Shown: one piece after another, positions 25,255 through 34,375 of the stretch
Layout: every line of letters begins with the position of its first letter
Numbering within the stretch: position 1 is the stretch's first letter
DNA from: Janthinobacterium sp. 344
GTDB lineage: Bacteria > Pseudomonadota > Gammaproteobacteria > Burkholderiales > Burkholderiaceae_D
Assembly (NCBI RefSeq): GCF_900112025.1
Contig: NZ_FOKL01000001.1
Location: 1,107,084 to 1,171,083, forward strand
DNA: 64,000 bases
Direction: 5' to 3'
Program-made: the position numbers and the translations under genes
Notes under the pieces: model-generated
The model's input: the letters and a program-made list of their open reading frames with translations, nothing else
Database searches by the model: none
Told to the model about the DNA's origin: nothing

Positions 25255-25324
25255 ATTATTGGACAAAGAAAAGGCAAAGTCAAGAAATGAAACGATTGCA
25301 TTTCATTTTAATTTGCACTACAGT
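25255..25324. promoter_or_regulatory. Divergent emrA / tetR promoters with shared operator
   Basis: Toward emrA (-), TTGACT (25278-25283) and AATAAT (25255-25260) are 17 bp apart. Toward tetR (+), TTGCAT (25296-25301) and TACAGT (25319-25324) are also 17 bp apart. An 8-bp inverted repeat, AAATGAAA (25285-25292) and TTTCATTT (25301-25308), abuts the emrA -35 box and ends in the tetR -35 box. It is the likely TetR operator. Confidence 0.75.
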
Positions 25325-25367
25325 GTGAGCCATCACTCACCTTCCAACCTGTAAAGAGACCCCGACC

Positions 25368-26096
25368 ATGCCCGATCCCGGCCTCAGCGATACCATGCCC
25401 ACCGACAGCCATGCCGACACTGCTGCGCACGACACTCAGGAGCTGAGCTGCTGCGGCAAGCCGGCCGGCCGCCCGCGCGCCGCCGACATGGAGGCGCGCA
25501 TGGAAAACCTGCTGCACACGGCTGGCTGCCTGTTCCTGGAAAAGGGCTATGGAAAAGTGAGTCTGGAAATGATCGCCCGCGAAGCGCACGTGGCGGTGCG
25601 GACGATTTATGTGAAATTTGGCGGCAAGTCAGGCCTGTTCAATGCCGTGGTGGAACTGCGCCGCGCCGCCTATTTCTCCACCATGCCGGCGCTGGAAACG
25701 GACATGCGCCCGCTGAACACCATCCTGAGCGAGTTCGGCCTGCTGTTCGTGCAACTGGTGACGATGCCGGCCGCCATCCGCCTGAACCGCATGGTGGTCG
25801 CCGAGGCGGCCACGCACCCGGACCTGGCGGAAACGTTTTACAAGGTGGGACCGGGCCAGACGCGCGAATTGCTGACCCGTTTCTTCAGCCGGCCCGATAT
25901 CGCGCCGCTGTTTCGCGCGGAGCTGCCAGCGTCCGTGCTGGCCTTGCACCTGCTCAACTGTCTGCTCGGCGACCAGATGTCGCGCCTGCTGTTCCCGCCG
26001 CCGGCGCAACCCGATGTGGCGCAATTGCGCCTCAAGGTGGCAACCGGTCTCGATCTGTTCTTGCGTGGAACGTTGCGCGCCGCGCTGCCAGCCTGA
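25368..26096 (+). CDS. TetR/AcrR-family repressor of the efflux operon
   Basis: A 242-residue regulator. A polar N-terminal extension of about 40 residues contains CC at 29-30. The TetR HTH follows (about 44-90: LLHTAGCLFLEKGYGKVSLE, then MIAREAHVAVRTIYVKFGGK). The C-terminal ligand domain is of the TetR_C AefR-like type (about 110-240). It lies divergent from emrA with a palindromic operator between them, so it probably represses both the pump and itself until a pump substrate binds. The ATG at 25368 follows an AAGAGACCC leader. Later in-frame ATGs at 25395 and 25488 are possible, but the latter would remove part of the extension. Confidence 0.87.
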   Translation: MPDPGLSDTMPTDSHADTAAHDTQELSCCGKPAGRPRAADMEARMENLLHTAGCLFLEKGYGKVSLEMIAREAHVAVRTIYVKFGGKSGLFNAVVELRRAAYFSTMPALETDMRPLNTILSEFGLLFVQLVTMPAAIRLNRMVVAEAATHPDLAETFYKVGPGQTRELLTRFFSRPDIAPLFRAELPASVLALHLLNCLLGDQMSRLLFPPPAQPDVAQLRLKVATGLDLFLRGTLRAALPA

Positions 26097-26112
26097 GGCT
26101 GGCCAGGGGAAC

Positions 26113-27297
26113 TCAGCCAGGGCGGCTGCAATCGTGCGGCAACGCCGCCTGCTCTGGCGCCGCTTCGGCGCGCTCGCCGCCCAGGCCCAGCGCGCGCAGG
26201 AAGGGCTGCGCCGCCGAGGCGCCATCAAGGCTGAGCGAGGACTCACTGCCATCGTAGCGCTCGGGGCCATAGCGCATCAGGTCGAACGAGGTTTCAAAGC
26301 GCTGCGCCAGAAAATAGGTGCGGAAGTAATCAAAGGCAAACGCCACCTGGCCATCGGCCTGCAGCAGCAAGCCATGGCGGTACAGGGGCGCCAGCCAGTC
26401 GGCGGCCGGCAAGCCCCAGCCCTTCACGGCGCAATAATCGCTGGTAAAACTCTCAAGCTGGGCCTGCTCCAGGAACAGGGTCTTGGCTTCGAACATGACG
26501 AAGGCCAGCTCGATCAGGAATTCCCGCGCATCGGCCGCGCCGCCCGCAGGCAGGCGCTGCGGCGCGGCCGCCTTGCCCAGCAAGCCATCGAAATACACGG
26601 GCTCGCCCGCCAGTTGCGGCAACAGGGTGGCGAACACATATTCCGCATCCATCTGTCCCGTTTCCTGGCCATTCGGCGTGTACAGCACCGACAGGGCGAA
26701 GTTTTTGCTCACTTCGTCGAACTCGCGCAGCGCCACCGTCCACTGCCTGGCCGCCACCGCGCTCTCGGCCGCCTCGGCGCCGAATTCCAGCACGGCATAC
26801 GCGGCCATCTGTCCCTGCGTACCGTAGAGGCTGCCGGGATTGCTCTTGAACAAAATGCCAAGCGATTTCATCAGTGAACTGGCGTCGCCCGTATGCTGGT
26901 GGCCGTGAAAAACGGCGTGGATATTCTTGTAGCGCGCGCGCTGCTCCGCACCGGCCTGCTCATCGGCGGCAAAGAAGCTGAAGCCGGCACTGCCCAGCGC
27001 CGCGCCCGCGACGCCCTGCACGCGGCTGCCCGGCACCAGGTAAAAGCGCGCGCCGGGCAAGCTGGCCGCCTGCAGCAGCGGCCGCAGGAAGTATTCATAG
27101 ACATACACTGGGGTGGTGCTATCACAGGCGTCCGGCGCCACCAGTTGCCCGGTAAAGAAAATCGCATCAATCTGCCGGCCCGTCGCCAGAATGGCCGCCA
27201 CGTCCTGATACAAGGCGTGCAGCACCACGGCTTGCTCTTGTTCATCCGCCCGGCGCAAGCGGACATCGGAGATATGGAGGGCGGTAAATTTTTTCAT
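26113..27297 (-). CDS. Degenerate metallophosphoesterase-like protein with STAND-like C-terminal tail
   Basis: A 394-residue cytosolic protein starting at MKKFTALHISDVRLRR (27297). The first 160 residues follow the order of calcineurin-like phosphoesterases, but key ligands are changed: LHISDVR (D kept, H lost), IFFTGQLV (D to Q), LVPGSRV (in place of GNHD). Only VFHGHQH is intact, so catalysis is doubtful. The C-terminal 130 residues read like the winged-helix/helical end of STAND ATPases (REFLIELAFVMFEAKTLF, LAPLYRHGLLLQADGQVAFA, then FDYFRTYFLAQRF). No NTPase domain lies between. It may derive from a phosphoesterase-STAND defence-type protein. The function is unknown. Confidence 0.65.
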   Translation of the reverse strand: MKKFTALHISDVRLRRADEQEQAVVLHALYQDVAAILATGRQIDAIFFTGQLVAPDACDSTTPVYVYEYFLRPLLQAASLPGARFYLVPGSRVQGVAGAALGSAGFSFFAADEQAGAEQRARYKNIHAVFHGHQHTGDASSLMKSLGILFKSNPGSLYGTQGQMAAYAVLEFGAEAAESAVAARQWTVALREFDEVSKNFALSVLYTPNGQETGQMDAEYVFATLLPQLAGEPVYFDGLLGKAAAPQRLPAGGAADAREFLIELAFVMFEAKTLFLEQAQLESFTSDYCAVKGWGLPAADWLAPLYRHGLLLQADGQVAFAFDYFRTYFLAQRFETSFDLMRYGPERYDGSESSLSLDGASAAQPFLRALGLGGERAEAAPEQAALPHDCSRPG

Positions 27298-27495
27298 TGT
27301 TGCAAAACTTTCACAGTACAGCCGAACTTGACCGGACACTGGCAACGTTCAGGGAAAAATCACACGCCCCTGGGCAAGCGCGAGCGAAACATGGTTACAG
27401 ACCTCCATTCTGCCATTTTTTCCATGCGGCAATACTCACCAATTTTCACATGACGCCGCCGCGCCACGTTTTACTATCCCGAGGGCAAGGAAAAT

Positions 27496-27526
27496 GAAAA
27501 AACCGGGAAAGCGTCCCGGTTTTTTT
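27496..27526 (-). terminator. Second terminator downstream of the lpd remnant
   Basis: Stem ACCGGGA / TCCCGGT with A-run and T-run on the two sides. It is placed relative to the lpd remnant as the main terminator (27672-27702) is placed relative to lpd, about 176 bp away. Confidence 0.85.
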
Positions 27527-27548
27527 GTACTGAAAGTTAATTCTTTAT

Positions 27549-27660
27549 CAGCGCTCAGCCATCAGCGCTTGCGCGGCGGCGGCAAGTCCGTGCACACGCC
27601 TGCTTCGGCGCGCTGGTGCCAACCTGCCGATCGAGTCGCCCAGGCTCGGATGCGGGTGGC
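27549..27660 (-). pseudogene. Decayed copy of the 3' end of lpd
   Basis: About 112 bp that align with the last 115-120 bp of the intact lpd gene. The final codons are kept ([12 protein letters not shown] and stop), and HPSLGDSIG is readable further up. The two lie in different frames, so there has been at least one indel. It has no start and is shorter than any domain. It is either a partial tandem duplication of the lpd end plus terminator, or what remains of a second lpd gene lost by recombination. Confidence 0.8.
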
Positions 27661-27671
27661 GGCAGTTGCCA

Positions 27672-27702
27672 ATAAAAAAACCCGCAATCGCTTGCGGGTT
27701 TT
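27672..27702 (-). terminator. Terminator of the aceE-aceF-lpd operon
   Basis: Stem ACCCGCAA / TTGCGGGT with A7 on the left (T7 on the minus strand). It lies 42 bp after the lpd stop. Confidence 0.88.
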
Positions 27703-27743
27703 GGATGCTACGGCATAACGCTACAGCGCTCAGCCATCAGCCA

Positions 27744-29531
27744 TCAACGCTTGCGCGGCGGTGGCAAGTCCGTGCACACGCCTTCGTACACTTCAGCTGC
27801 CATGCCGATCGACTCGCCCAGCGTCGGGTGCGGGTGGATGGTCTTGCCGATGTCGGTGCCGTCGCAGCCCATTTCGATGGCCAGCGCGATTTCGCCGATC
27901 ATGTCGCCCGCATGCGTGCCGACGATGGTGCCGCCGATGATGCGGTGCGTTTCCGCGTCGAACAGCAGCTTGGTGAAGCCTTCGGCGCGGCCGTTGGCCA
28001 CGGCGCGGCCGGAAGCGGCCCACGGGAAGTGGCCCTTCTCGACCTTGATGCCCTTGGCTTTCGCTTCGTCTTCCGTGATGCCGGCCCATGCCACTTCCGG
28101 ATCCGTGTAGGCGACCGACGGGATCACCTTGACGTCGAAGTGCGACTTCTGGCCGGCGGCCGCTTCGGCTGCCACGTGAGCTTCATGCACGGCCTTGTGC
28201 GCCAGCATCGGCTGGCCCACCAGGTCGCCGATGGCGAAGATGTTCGGCACGTTGGTGCGCATCTGGCTGTCGACTTCGATGAAGCCGCGGTCGGTGACGT
28301 TCACGCCGGCCTTGTCGGCAGCGATCTTCTTGCCGTTCGGGCTGCGGCCCACGGCGACGAGCACCAGGTCGTAGACTTGCGGCGCCGGTGCCGTGGCACC
28401 CGCTTCGGCCGCTTCGAACGTGACCTTGATGCCTTCCGGCAGTGCCTCGACAGCCACCGTCTTGGTCTTGGTCATGATGTTGTCGAAGCGCTTTTCATTG
28501 AACTTCTGCCACACCTTGACGGCGTCGCGGTCCGCGCCCTGCATCAGGCCATCCATCATTTCGACCACGTCGATGCGCGCGCCGAAGGTGGAGTAGACCG
28601 TCGCCATTTCCAGGCCGATGATGCCGCCGCCGATGACCAGCATGCGCTTCGGGATCTGGCGCAATTCCAGCGCGCCCGTCGAATCGACGATGCGCGGGTC
28701 TTCCGGCACGAAGGGCAGCTTCACCACGGACGAACCGGCGGCGATGATGGCCTGCTTGAACTGCACGACCTTTTTCGAGCCGTCGCCTGCCGTCACTTCG
28801 ATGTGGTTCGCGGAGAGGAACTGGCCCACGCCCGTCACCACTTGCGTCTTGCGCGCCTTGGCCATGCCGGCCAGACCGCCCGTCATGTTCGAGATGACGC
28901 CTTCCTTGTACTTGCGTACCTGGTCGATGTCGATGCTCGGCTTGGCGAACGTCACGCCCGTATTCGACATGTGCGCCGTTTCGTCGATGACGGATGCCAC
29001 GTGCAGCAGCGCCTTCGACGGGATGCAGCCCACGTTCAGGCACACGCCGCCCAGGGTGGCGTAGCGCTCGACGATGACGGTGCTCAGCCCCAGGTCGGCC
29101 GCGCGGAACGCCGCCGAGTAGCCGCCAGGACCGCCGCCCAGCACCATCATGTCGACATCGATGTCGACCTGGCCGCTGTAACTGCCGGCCGGAATGGCGG
29201 CAACGGCCGCAGGGGCCGGTGCTGCTGCGGCCGGAGCGGCTGCCGCTGGCGCAGGCGCGGCCGCTGGCGCAGCTGCGGGAGCGGCGGCACCTTCCGACGC
29301 TTCCACCACCAGCAGCGCGCTGCCTTCGGCGATCTTGTCGCCGACCTTGACCTTGACTTCCTTGACGACGCCGGCGTGGGTCGAAGGGATCTCCATGCTG
29401 GCCTTGTCCGATTCGACCGTGATCAGCGACTGGTCCACCTTGATGGTGTCGCCCACCTTGACCATCAGTTCGATGACTTCGACTTCCTTGAAGTCGCCGA
29501 TATTCGGTACTTTTACCTCTACTGTGCTCAT
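27744..29531 (-). CDS. lpdA: Dihydrolipoyl dehydrogenase (E3) with N-terminal lipoyl domain
   Basis: A 595-residue E3 of the pyruvate dehydrogenase complex that re-oxidises dihydrolipoyl groups with NAD+. Residues 1-78 form a lipoyl domain with the modified Lys43 in [10 protein letters not shown], followed by an Ala/Pro linker (80-115). FAD binding is at GGGPGGY (132-138), the redox disulfide is C164-C169 in [13 protein letters not shown] and a second NAD-binding GGGIIG lies mid-protein. The catalytic His-Glu pair is in HPHPTLGES near the C-terminus (H568, E573). Start [10 protein letters not shown] (29531) is 10 bp after the aceF stop. Lipoyl-fused E3 is usual in Burkholderiales and Neisseria. 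Confidence 0.95.
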   Translation of the reverse strand: MSTVEVKVPNIGDFKEVEVIELMVKVGDTIKVDQSLITVESDKASMEIPSTHAGVVKEVKVKVGDKIAEGSALLVVEASEGAAAPAAAPAAAPAPAAAAPAAAAPAPAAVAAIPAGSYSGQVDIDVDMMVLGGGPGGYSAAFRAADLGLSTVIVERYATLGGVCLNVGCIPSKALLHVASVIDETAHMSNTGVTFAKPSIDIDQVRKYKEGVISNMTGGLAGMAKARKTQVVTGVGQFLSANHIEVTAGDGSKKVVQFKQAIIAAGSSVVKLPFVPEDPRIVDSTGALELRQIPKRMLVIGGGIIGLEMATVYSTFGARIDVVEMMDGLMQGADRDAVKVWQKFNEKRFDNIMTKTKTVAVEALPEGIKVTFEAAEAGATAPAPQVYDLVLVAVGRSPNGKKIAADKAGVNVTDRGFIEVDSQMRTNVPNIFAIGDLVGQPMLAHKAVHEAHVAAEAAAGQKSHFDVKVIPSVAYTDPEVAWAGITEDEAKAKGIKVEKGHFPWAASGRAVANGRAEGFTKLLFDAETHRIIGGTIVGTHAGDMIGEIALAIEMGCDGTDIGKTIHPHPTLGESIGMAAEVYEGVCTDLPPPRKR

Positions 29532-29541
29532 CAATCGCTCC

Positions 29542-31221
29542 TTACAGCAGAATTTTGCGCATGTCGGCCAGGACTTCGCCGAGGTACACGGAGAATCGCG
29601 CGCCCATCGCGCCATCGACCACGCGGTGGTCGTAGGACAGCGAGGTGCCCATCATCAAACGCGGCTGGAAGGCCTTGCCATCCCATACCGGCTTGATCGA
29701 GGCTTTCGACAGACCCAGGATCGCCACTTCCGGCGCATTCACGATCGGCGTGAAGTGCGTGCCGCCGATGCCGCCCAGGGACGAAATCGTGAAGCTGGCG
29801 CCCTGCATGTCGGCCGGTTTCAGCTTGCCTTCGCGCGCCTGCAGCGACAGTTCCGTCATTTCGCGGGCGATCTGCGAGACCGACTTCTGGTCCGCGCCCT
29901 TGATCACGGGCACCACCAGGCCGTTCGGCGTGTCGGCCGCGAAGCCGATGTTGTAGTACTGCTTGAGGATCAGGTTTTCGCCCTTGGCATCCAGGGACGC
30001 GTTAAACGCGGGGAATTTCTTCAGCGCGGCGACGGAGGCCTTGATGACGAATGCCAGCATGGTCAGCTTGGCCGCATCCTTGTTCTTCGCATTGGCCGCG
30101 TTGGTATCGACGCGGAATGCTTCCAGGTCAGTCACGTCCGCTTCGTCGAACTGCGTGACGTGCGGGATCATGACCCAGTTGCGGTGCAAATTCGGACCCG
30201 AGATTTTCTTGATGCGCGACAGCGGCAGCAATTCGGTCGCGCCGAACTTGGCAAAGTCCAGCGACGGCCATGGCAGCAGGTCCAGGCCCACGCCCGAACC
30301 GCCTTTGGCGACCGGGGCACTGGCAGCGCCTGGCGAGGCGACGGCGCCCGACATCACGCCCTTGACGAAATTCTGCACGTCTTCCTGGGTGATGCGGCCC
30401 TTCGGACCGGAACCGCCGACCAGCGCCAGTTCCACGCCCAGTTCGCGCGCGAACTTGCGGATCGACGGCGACGCGTGCGCCAGCTTGCCGTTAACGGCAG
30501 GCGCGGCGGCAGTTGCCGGGGCAGCAGCAGGCGCGGCGACCGGTGCCGCAGCGACGGCGGCCGCTGGTGCGGCGGCAGCTTGCGCGGCCGGCGCAGGCGC
30601 GGCGGCAGGGGCTACGGCAGGGGCGGCGCCACCCGTCGTTTCCACCACCAACACCAGGCTACCCTTGGCGACCTTGTCGCCGACCTTGACCTTCAATTCC
30701 TTGACGACACCGGCGTGGCTCGATGGGATTTCCATGCTGGCCTTGTCCGATTCGACCGTCAGCAGCGACTGGTCGACCTTGATCGTGTCGCCCACCTTGA
30801 CCATCAGTTCGATGACTTCGACTTCCTTGAAGTCGCCGATATCGGGCACGGTCACGTCCACCAGGGCCGGCGCGCCGGCAGGGGCGGCAGGCGCTGGCGC
30901 GGCCGCAGGAGCGGCGGCGGGGGCGGCTTCGGCGGCAGGTGCCGGGGCGGCAGCGGCGGCTGGCGCAGGGGCCGAGGCGTCGTCCGCCACTTCCAGCAGC
31001 AGGACCAGCGAACCTTCGGCGATCTTGTCGCCCACGTTGACTTTCAATTCCTTGACGACACCGGCGTGGCTCGATGGGATTTCCATGCTGGCCTTGTCCG
31101 ATTCGACGGTGATGAGGGACTGGTCGACCTTGACCGTATCGCCTGGCTTGACCATCAGTTCAATGATCTCGACTTCCTTGAAATCGCCGATATCCGGGAC
31201 TTTGACTTCCACAATGCTCAT
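29542..31221 (-). CDS. aceF: Dihydrolipoyllysine acetyltransferase (E2 of pyruvate dehydrogenase)
   Basis: A 559-residue E2 core protein. It has two lipoyl domains (about 1-78 and 119-196, with Lys43 and Lys160 in [12 protein letters not shown]), each followed by a flexible Ala/Pro linker. A peripheral subunit-binding domain comes next ([27 protein letters not shown]). The catalytic acetyltransferase domain ends with [16 protein letters not shown] (H532, D536). It transfers acetyl groups from E1 to CoA and forms the structural core of the cytosolic complex. It lies 93 bp after aceE and 10 bp before lpdA. Its two lipoyl domains and that of LpdA are nearly identical in sequence. Confidence 0.96.
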   Translation of the reverse strand: MSIVEVKVPDIGDFKEVEIIELMVKPGDTVKVDQSLITVESDKASMEIPSSHAGVVKELKVNVGDKIAEGSLVLLLEVADDASAPAPAAAAAPAPAAEAAPAAAPAAAPAPAAPAGAPALVDVTVPDIGDFKEVEVIELMVKVGDTIKVDQSLLTVESDKASMEIPSSHAGVVKELKVKVGDKVAKGSLVLVVETTGGAAPAVAPAAAPAPAAQAAAAPAAAVAAAPVAAPAAAPATAAAPAVNGKLAHASPSIRKFARELGVELALVGGSGPKGRITQEDVQNFVKGVMSGAVASPGAASAPVAKGGSGVGLDLLPWPSLDFAKFGATELLPLSRIKKISGPNLHRNWVMIPHVTQFDEADVTDLEAFRVDTNAANAKNKDAAKLTMLAFVIKASVAALKKFPAFNASLDAKGENLILKQYYNIGFAADTPNGLVVPVIKGADQKSVSQIAREMTELSLQAREGKLKPADMQGASFTISSLGGIGGTHFTPIVNAPEVAILGLSKASIKPVWDGKAFQPRLMMGTSLSYDHRVVDGAMGARFSVYLGEVLADMRKILL

Positions 31222-31314
31222 AGCTTGCTCCGTTATTTTATTTGTCAGATGGACCCGCGCACACGCCAGGGCGGCGCTTGCGCACTGCCCTGGCGTGATC
31301 GGATCACTTAACGA

Positions 31315-34011
31315 TTACTGGGTCACCGGATTCGGTTTGTTCGCGTCGATGCCGTACTTGGCGATCGCCTGCTCCACCACCGACACGTCGATCTTGCCTT
31401 CGTCGGCCAGCGATTTGAGCGCGGCCACGGTGACATAATAACGGTTCACTTCGAAGAACTCGCGCAGTTTGGCGCGGCTGTCCGAGCGGCCAAAGCCATC
31501 GGTGCCCAGCACTTTGTAGGTGCGGCCCTTCGGCATGAAGGCGCGGATCTGTTCTGCAAACGCGCGCATGTAGTCGGTCGTGGCGACGATCGGGCCGTCC
31601 GTGTCCTGCATCAGCGACGTCACGTATGGCACGCGCTGCTCTTTCGACGGGTTGACCATGTTCCAGCGTTCCGCATCCTGGCCATCGCGGGCCACCAGGG
31701 TCAGCGACGGTGCCGACCACACGTCGGCGGCCACGCCCCAGTCGTTTTCCAGCAATTCGGCGGCGAAGATCGATTCGCGCAGGATGGTGCCGCAACCGAT
31801 CAGCTGTACGCGCAGCTTGGCGTCAGCCTTGCCTTCCTGCAGCTTGTACATGCCTTTCAGGATGCCTTCTTCCTGGCCCGGCTTGATGCCTGGCTGGGCG
31901 TAGTTCTCGTTCATGATCGTGATGTAGTAGAACACATCTTCCTGGTTGGCGATCATGCGGCGCAGGCCGTCCTGGATGATGACGGCGACTTCATGGCTGA
32001 AGGTCGGATCGTACGGCATGCAGGTCGGGATGGTGGCGGCGAAGATATGGCTGTGGCCATCTTCGTGCTGCAAGCCTTCGCCGTTCAGCGTCGTGCGGCC
32101 AGCCGTGCCGCCCATCAGGAAGCCACGGGCGCGCATGTCGGCCGACGCCCACACCTGGTCGCCGATGCGCTGGAAGCCGAACATCGAGTAGAAGGTGTAG
32201 AACGGGATCATGATGCGGTCGTTGGTCGAGTACGACGTCGCCGCGGCGATCCACGAGCTCATGCCGCCCGCTTCGTTGATGCCCTCCTGCAGGATCTGGC
32301 CAGCCTTGTCCTCGCGGTAGTACATGACCTGGTCCTTGTCGACCGGCTCGTACAACTGGCCTTTCGGATTGTAGATGCCGATCTGGCGGAACAGGCCTTC
32401 CATGCCGAAGGTACGCGATTCGTCGACCAGGATAGGCACCACGCGCTGGCCCAGGTTCGGGTCTTTCAGCAGGGTCGAAATGACGCGCACGAACGCTTGC
32501 GTGGTGGAGATTTCACGGCCTTCTGGCGTGGCGTCCAGCACGTTTTTAAAGGCATCCAGGCCAGGCACGGGCAGCGTTTCTTCCGCTTTCTGGCGGCGCT
32601 GCGGCAGGTAGCCGCCCAGGGCCTTGCGGCGCTCGTGCAGGTAGACCATTTCCGGCGCGTCGTCGGCAGGCTTGAAGAACGGGATGTCGGCCAGCTTGTC
32701 GTCCGGGATCGGCAGCGAGAAGCGGTCGCGCATTTCGCGGATGGCTTCGTCGTCGAGTTTTTTCGTCTGGTGCGCCGTGTTGCGCGCTTCGCCCGACTTG
32801 CCCATGCCGTAGCCCTTGATGGTTTTCACCAGCAGGACGGTCGGCTGGCCCTTGTGTTCCTGGGCGATCTTGAAGGCCGCGTAGATCTTGTGCGGATCGT
32901 GGCCGCCACGGGTCAGGCGCCAGATGTCGTCGTCCGTCATGTTGGCAACCATTTCCAGCAGCTTCGGGTGCTTGCCGAAGAAGTGCTTGCGCACGTAGGC
33001 GCCATCTTTCGCCTTGTAGTTCTGGTATTCCCCGTCGACGGTTTCCATCATCACGCGCTGCAGGATGCCTTCCTTGTCCTGCGCCAGCAGGGCGTCCCAG
33101 CCCGGACCCCAGATGACCTTGACGACGTTCCAGCCGGCGCCACGGAATTCGCCTTCCAGTTCCTGGATGATCTTGGTATTGCCGCGCACCGGGCCGTCCA
33201 GGCGCTGCAGGTTGCAGTTGACCACGATGACCAGGTTGTCGAGCATGTCGCGCGCGGCCAGGCCGATCGCGCCCAGCGATTCCGGCTCGTCCATCTCGCC
33301 ATCGCCGCAGAAGGCCCAGACCTTGCGGTTGTCGGTCTTGGCGATGCCGCGTGCGTGCAGGTATTTCAGGAAGCGCGCCTGGTAGATCGCCATGTGCGGG
33401 CCCAGGCCCATCGACACGGTCGGGAACTGCCAGAAATCAGGCATCAGTTTCGGATGCGGGTACGAGGACAGGCCCTTGCCGTCGACTTCCTTGCGGAAGT
33501 TCAGCATTTGCTCTTCCGTCAAACGGCCTTCGAGGAAGGCGCGCGCGTAGACGCCGGGCGAGGAGTGGCCCTGGATGTACAGCAGGTCGCCGCCATGGTC
33601 GGCCGTCGGCGCATGCCAGAAGTGGTTGAAGCCGATGCCCAGCATGTTCGCCAGCGAGGCGAACGAGGACAGGTGGCCGCCCAGGTCGCCGTCGGCGCGG
33701 TTGGCCTTGACCACCATGGCCATGGCGTTCCAGCGCATCCACGAGCGCAGGCGCTCTTCGTATTCCAGGTTGCCGGGGCAGTGTGCTTCTTGTTTGGTGG
33801 GGATGGTATTGACGTAGGCGGTGGTGCTGGAGAACGGGATCTGGGCGCCACGGCGGCGGGCCAGGTCCACCAGGCGCTCCATCAGGTAGTGGGCGCGTTC
33901 CGGACCTTCGTTTTCCAGTACGGCTTCGAGCGCGTCCAGCCACTCCTTGGTTTCCTGCATATCCGGGTCGGTGCCGATCTGTGTCGTTACCTGGTTCAGT
34001 TGAGCTGACAT
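31315..34011 (-). CDS. aceE: Pyruvate dehydrogenase E1 component, homodimeric
   Basis: An 898-residue thiamine-diphosphate enzyme that decarboxylates pyruvate and acetylates E2. Its length matches the homodimeric (alpha2) E1 of proteobacteria. Visible marks are the TPP/Mg motif beginning GDGEMDEPESLGA and continuing to VVNCNLQRLDGPV, the early HISSFAS-like loop (GGHLSSFASLANML), DGLRRMIANQEDVFYYIT, and the C-terminal LGTDGFGRSDSRAKLREFFE. It is the first gene of the aceE-aceF-lpdA operon. The start at 34011 has ACTCAACAG upstream. A good promoter and an upstream palindrome lie at 34111-34169. Confidence 0.97.
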   Translation of the reverse strand: MSAQLNQVTTQIGTDPDMQETKEWLDALEAVLENEGPERAHYLMERLVDLARRRGAQIPFSSTTAYVNTIPTKQEAHCPGNLEYEERLRSWMRWNAMAMVVKANRADGDLGGHLSSFASLANMLGIGFNHFWHAPTADHGGDLLYIQGHSSPGVYARAFLEGRLTEEQMLNFRKEVDGKGLSSYPHPKLMPDFWQFPTVSMGLGPHMAIYQARFLKYLHARGIAKTDNRKVWAFCGDGEMDEPESLGAIGLAARDMLDNLVIVVNCNLQRLDGPVRGNTKIIQELEGEFRGAGWNVVKVIWGPGWDALLAQDKEGILQRVMMETVDGEYQNYKAKDGAYVRKHFFGKHPKLLEMVANMTDDDIWRLTRGGHDPHKIYAAFKIAQEHKGQPTVLLVKTIKGYGMGKSGEARNTAHQTKKLDDEAIREMRDRFSLPIPDDKLADIPFFKPADDAPEMVYLHERRKALGGYLPQRRQKAEETLPVPGLDAFKNVLDATPEGREISTTQAFVRVISTLLKDPNLGQRVVPILVDESRTFGMEGLFRQIGIYNPKGQLYEPVDKDQVMYYREDKAGQILQEGINEAGGMSSWIAAATSYSTNDRIMIPFYTFYSMFGFQRIGDQVWASADMRARGFLMGGTAGRTTLNGEGLQHEDGHSHIFAATIPTCMPYDPTFSHEVAVIIQDGLRRMIANQEDVFYYITIMNENYAQPGIKPGQEEGILKGMYKLQEGKADAKLRVQLIGCGTILRESIFAAELLENDWGVAADVWSAPSLTLVARDGQDAERWNMVNPSKEQRVPYVTSLMQDTDGPIVATTDYMRAFAEQIRAFMPKGRTYKVLGTDGFGRSDSRAKLREFFEVNRYYVTVAALKSLADEGKIDVSVVEQAIAKYGIDANKPNPVTQ

Positions 34012-34110
34012 CTGTTGAGTCTCCTTTGTGAACGCCCCACCCCGATTTTCCGGATCGCTGTCGGACGGTATTTCGCTGATTATTTACTATTAAGTCGGTT
34101 TAGTGTGGGG

Positions 34111-34139
34111 ATTCTAACAGCGTATTTAGTATTTTTCAA
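34111..34139 (-). promoter_or_regulatory. Sigma-70 promoter of the aceE operon
   Basis: On the minus strand, TTGAAA (34134-34139) and TAGAAT (34111-34116) are 17 bp apart. This predicts a start near 34104 and a leader of about 95 nt before the aceE ATG. Confidence 0.8.
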
Positions 34140-34152
34140 ATTACGATATAGC

Positions 34153-34169
34153 ATTTCATATCATGAAAT
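34153..34169. promoter_or_regulatory. Palindrome upstream of the aceE promoter, possible operator
   Basis: A perfect 7-3-7 palindrome, ATTTCAT-ATC-ATGAAAT, ends 13 bp upstream of the aceE -35 box. An extra half-site, ATGAAAT, lies at 34176-34182. It does not match the enterobacterial PdhR box. The position suits an activator or a modulating repressor. Confidence 0.6.
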
Positions 34170-34375
34170 CACCCTATGAAATTTATGCTGCACTGCCGCA
34201 AATTCTGTCTGGAAATTAGGGTGAGCAGAGTGGCAAATAGCGGCGCCAACACCAGCATGCCGTGAAGCTGGCGCGCGCCTCTCCTTGAAAGGCAATCTCG
34301 GGACGGGTACGGTCCACGAGCACACCAGCAAAAGGATTGAACACCCCAGTCGTCCGCACAGGCTCCCCGGGCCAA

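Larger units (their letters stand above)
27298..27743. other. Intergenic region holding two terminators and a decayed lpd 3' end
   Basis: From right to left on the minus strand this 446-bp region holds the lpd terminator (27672-27702), a damaged second copy of the lpd 3' end (27549-27660), a second terminator (27496-27526) and about 190 bp upstream of the phosphoesterase-like gene with no recognised feature. Confidence 0.75.

Noticed and set aside
27549..27660. An independent small gene downstream of lpd
   Set aside because: It is recognisable as the broken 3' end of lpd with a frameshift and no start.
31993..34008. A 671-codon plus-strand frame across aceE
   Set aside because: It mirrors the aceE coding strand. 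The His/Gln/Arg-rich composition is typical of antisense frames in GC-rich genes.
34153..34169. PdhR binding site upstream of aceE
   Set aside because: ATTTCAT-ATC-ATGAAAT does not fit the enterobacterial PdhR consensus with its GGT/ACC core. Kept only as an unnamed palindrome.
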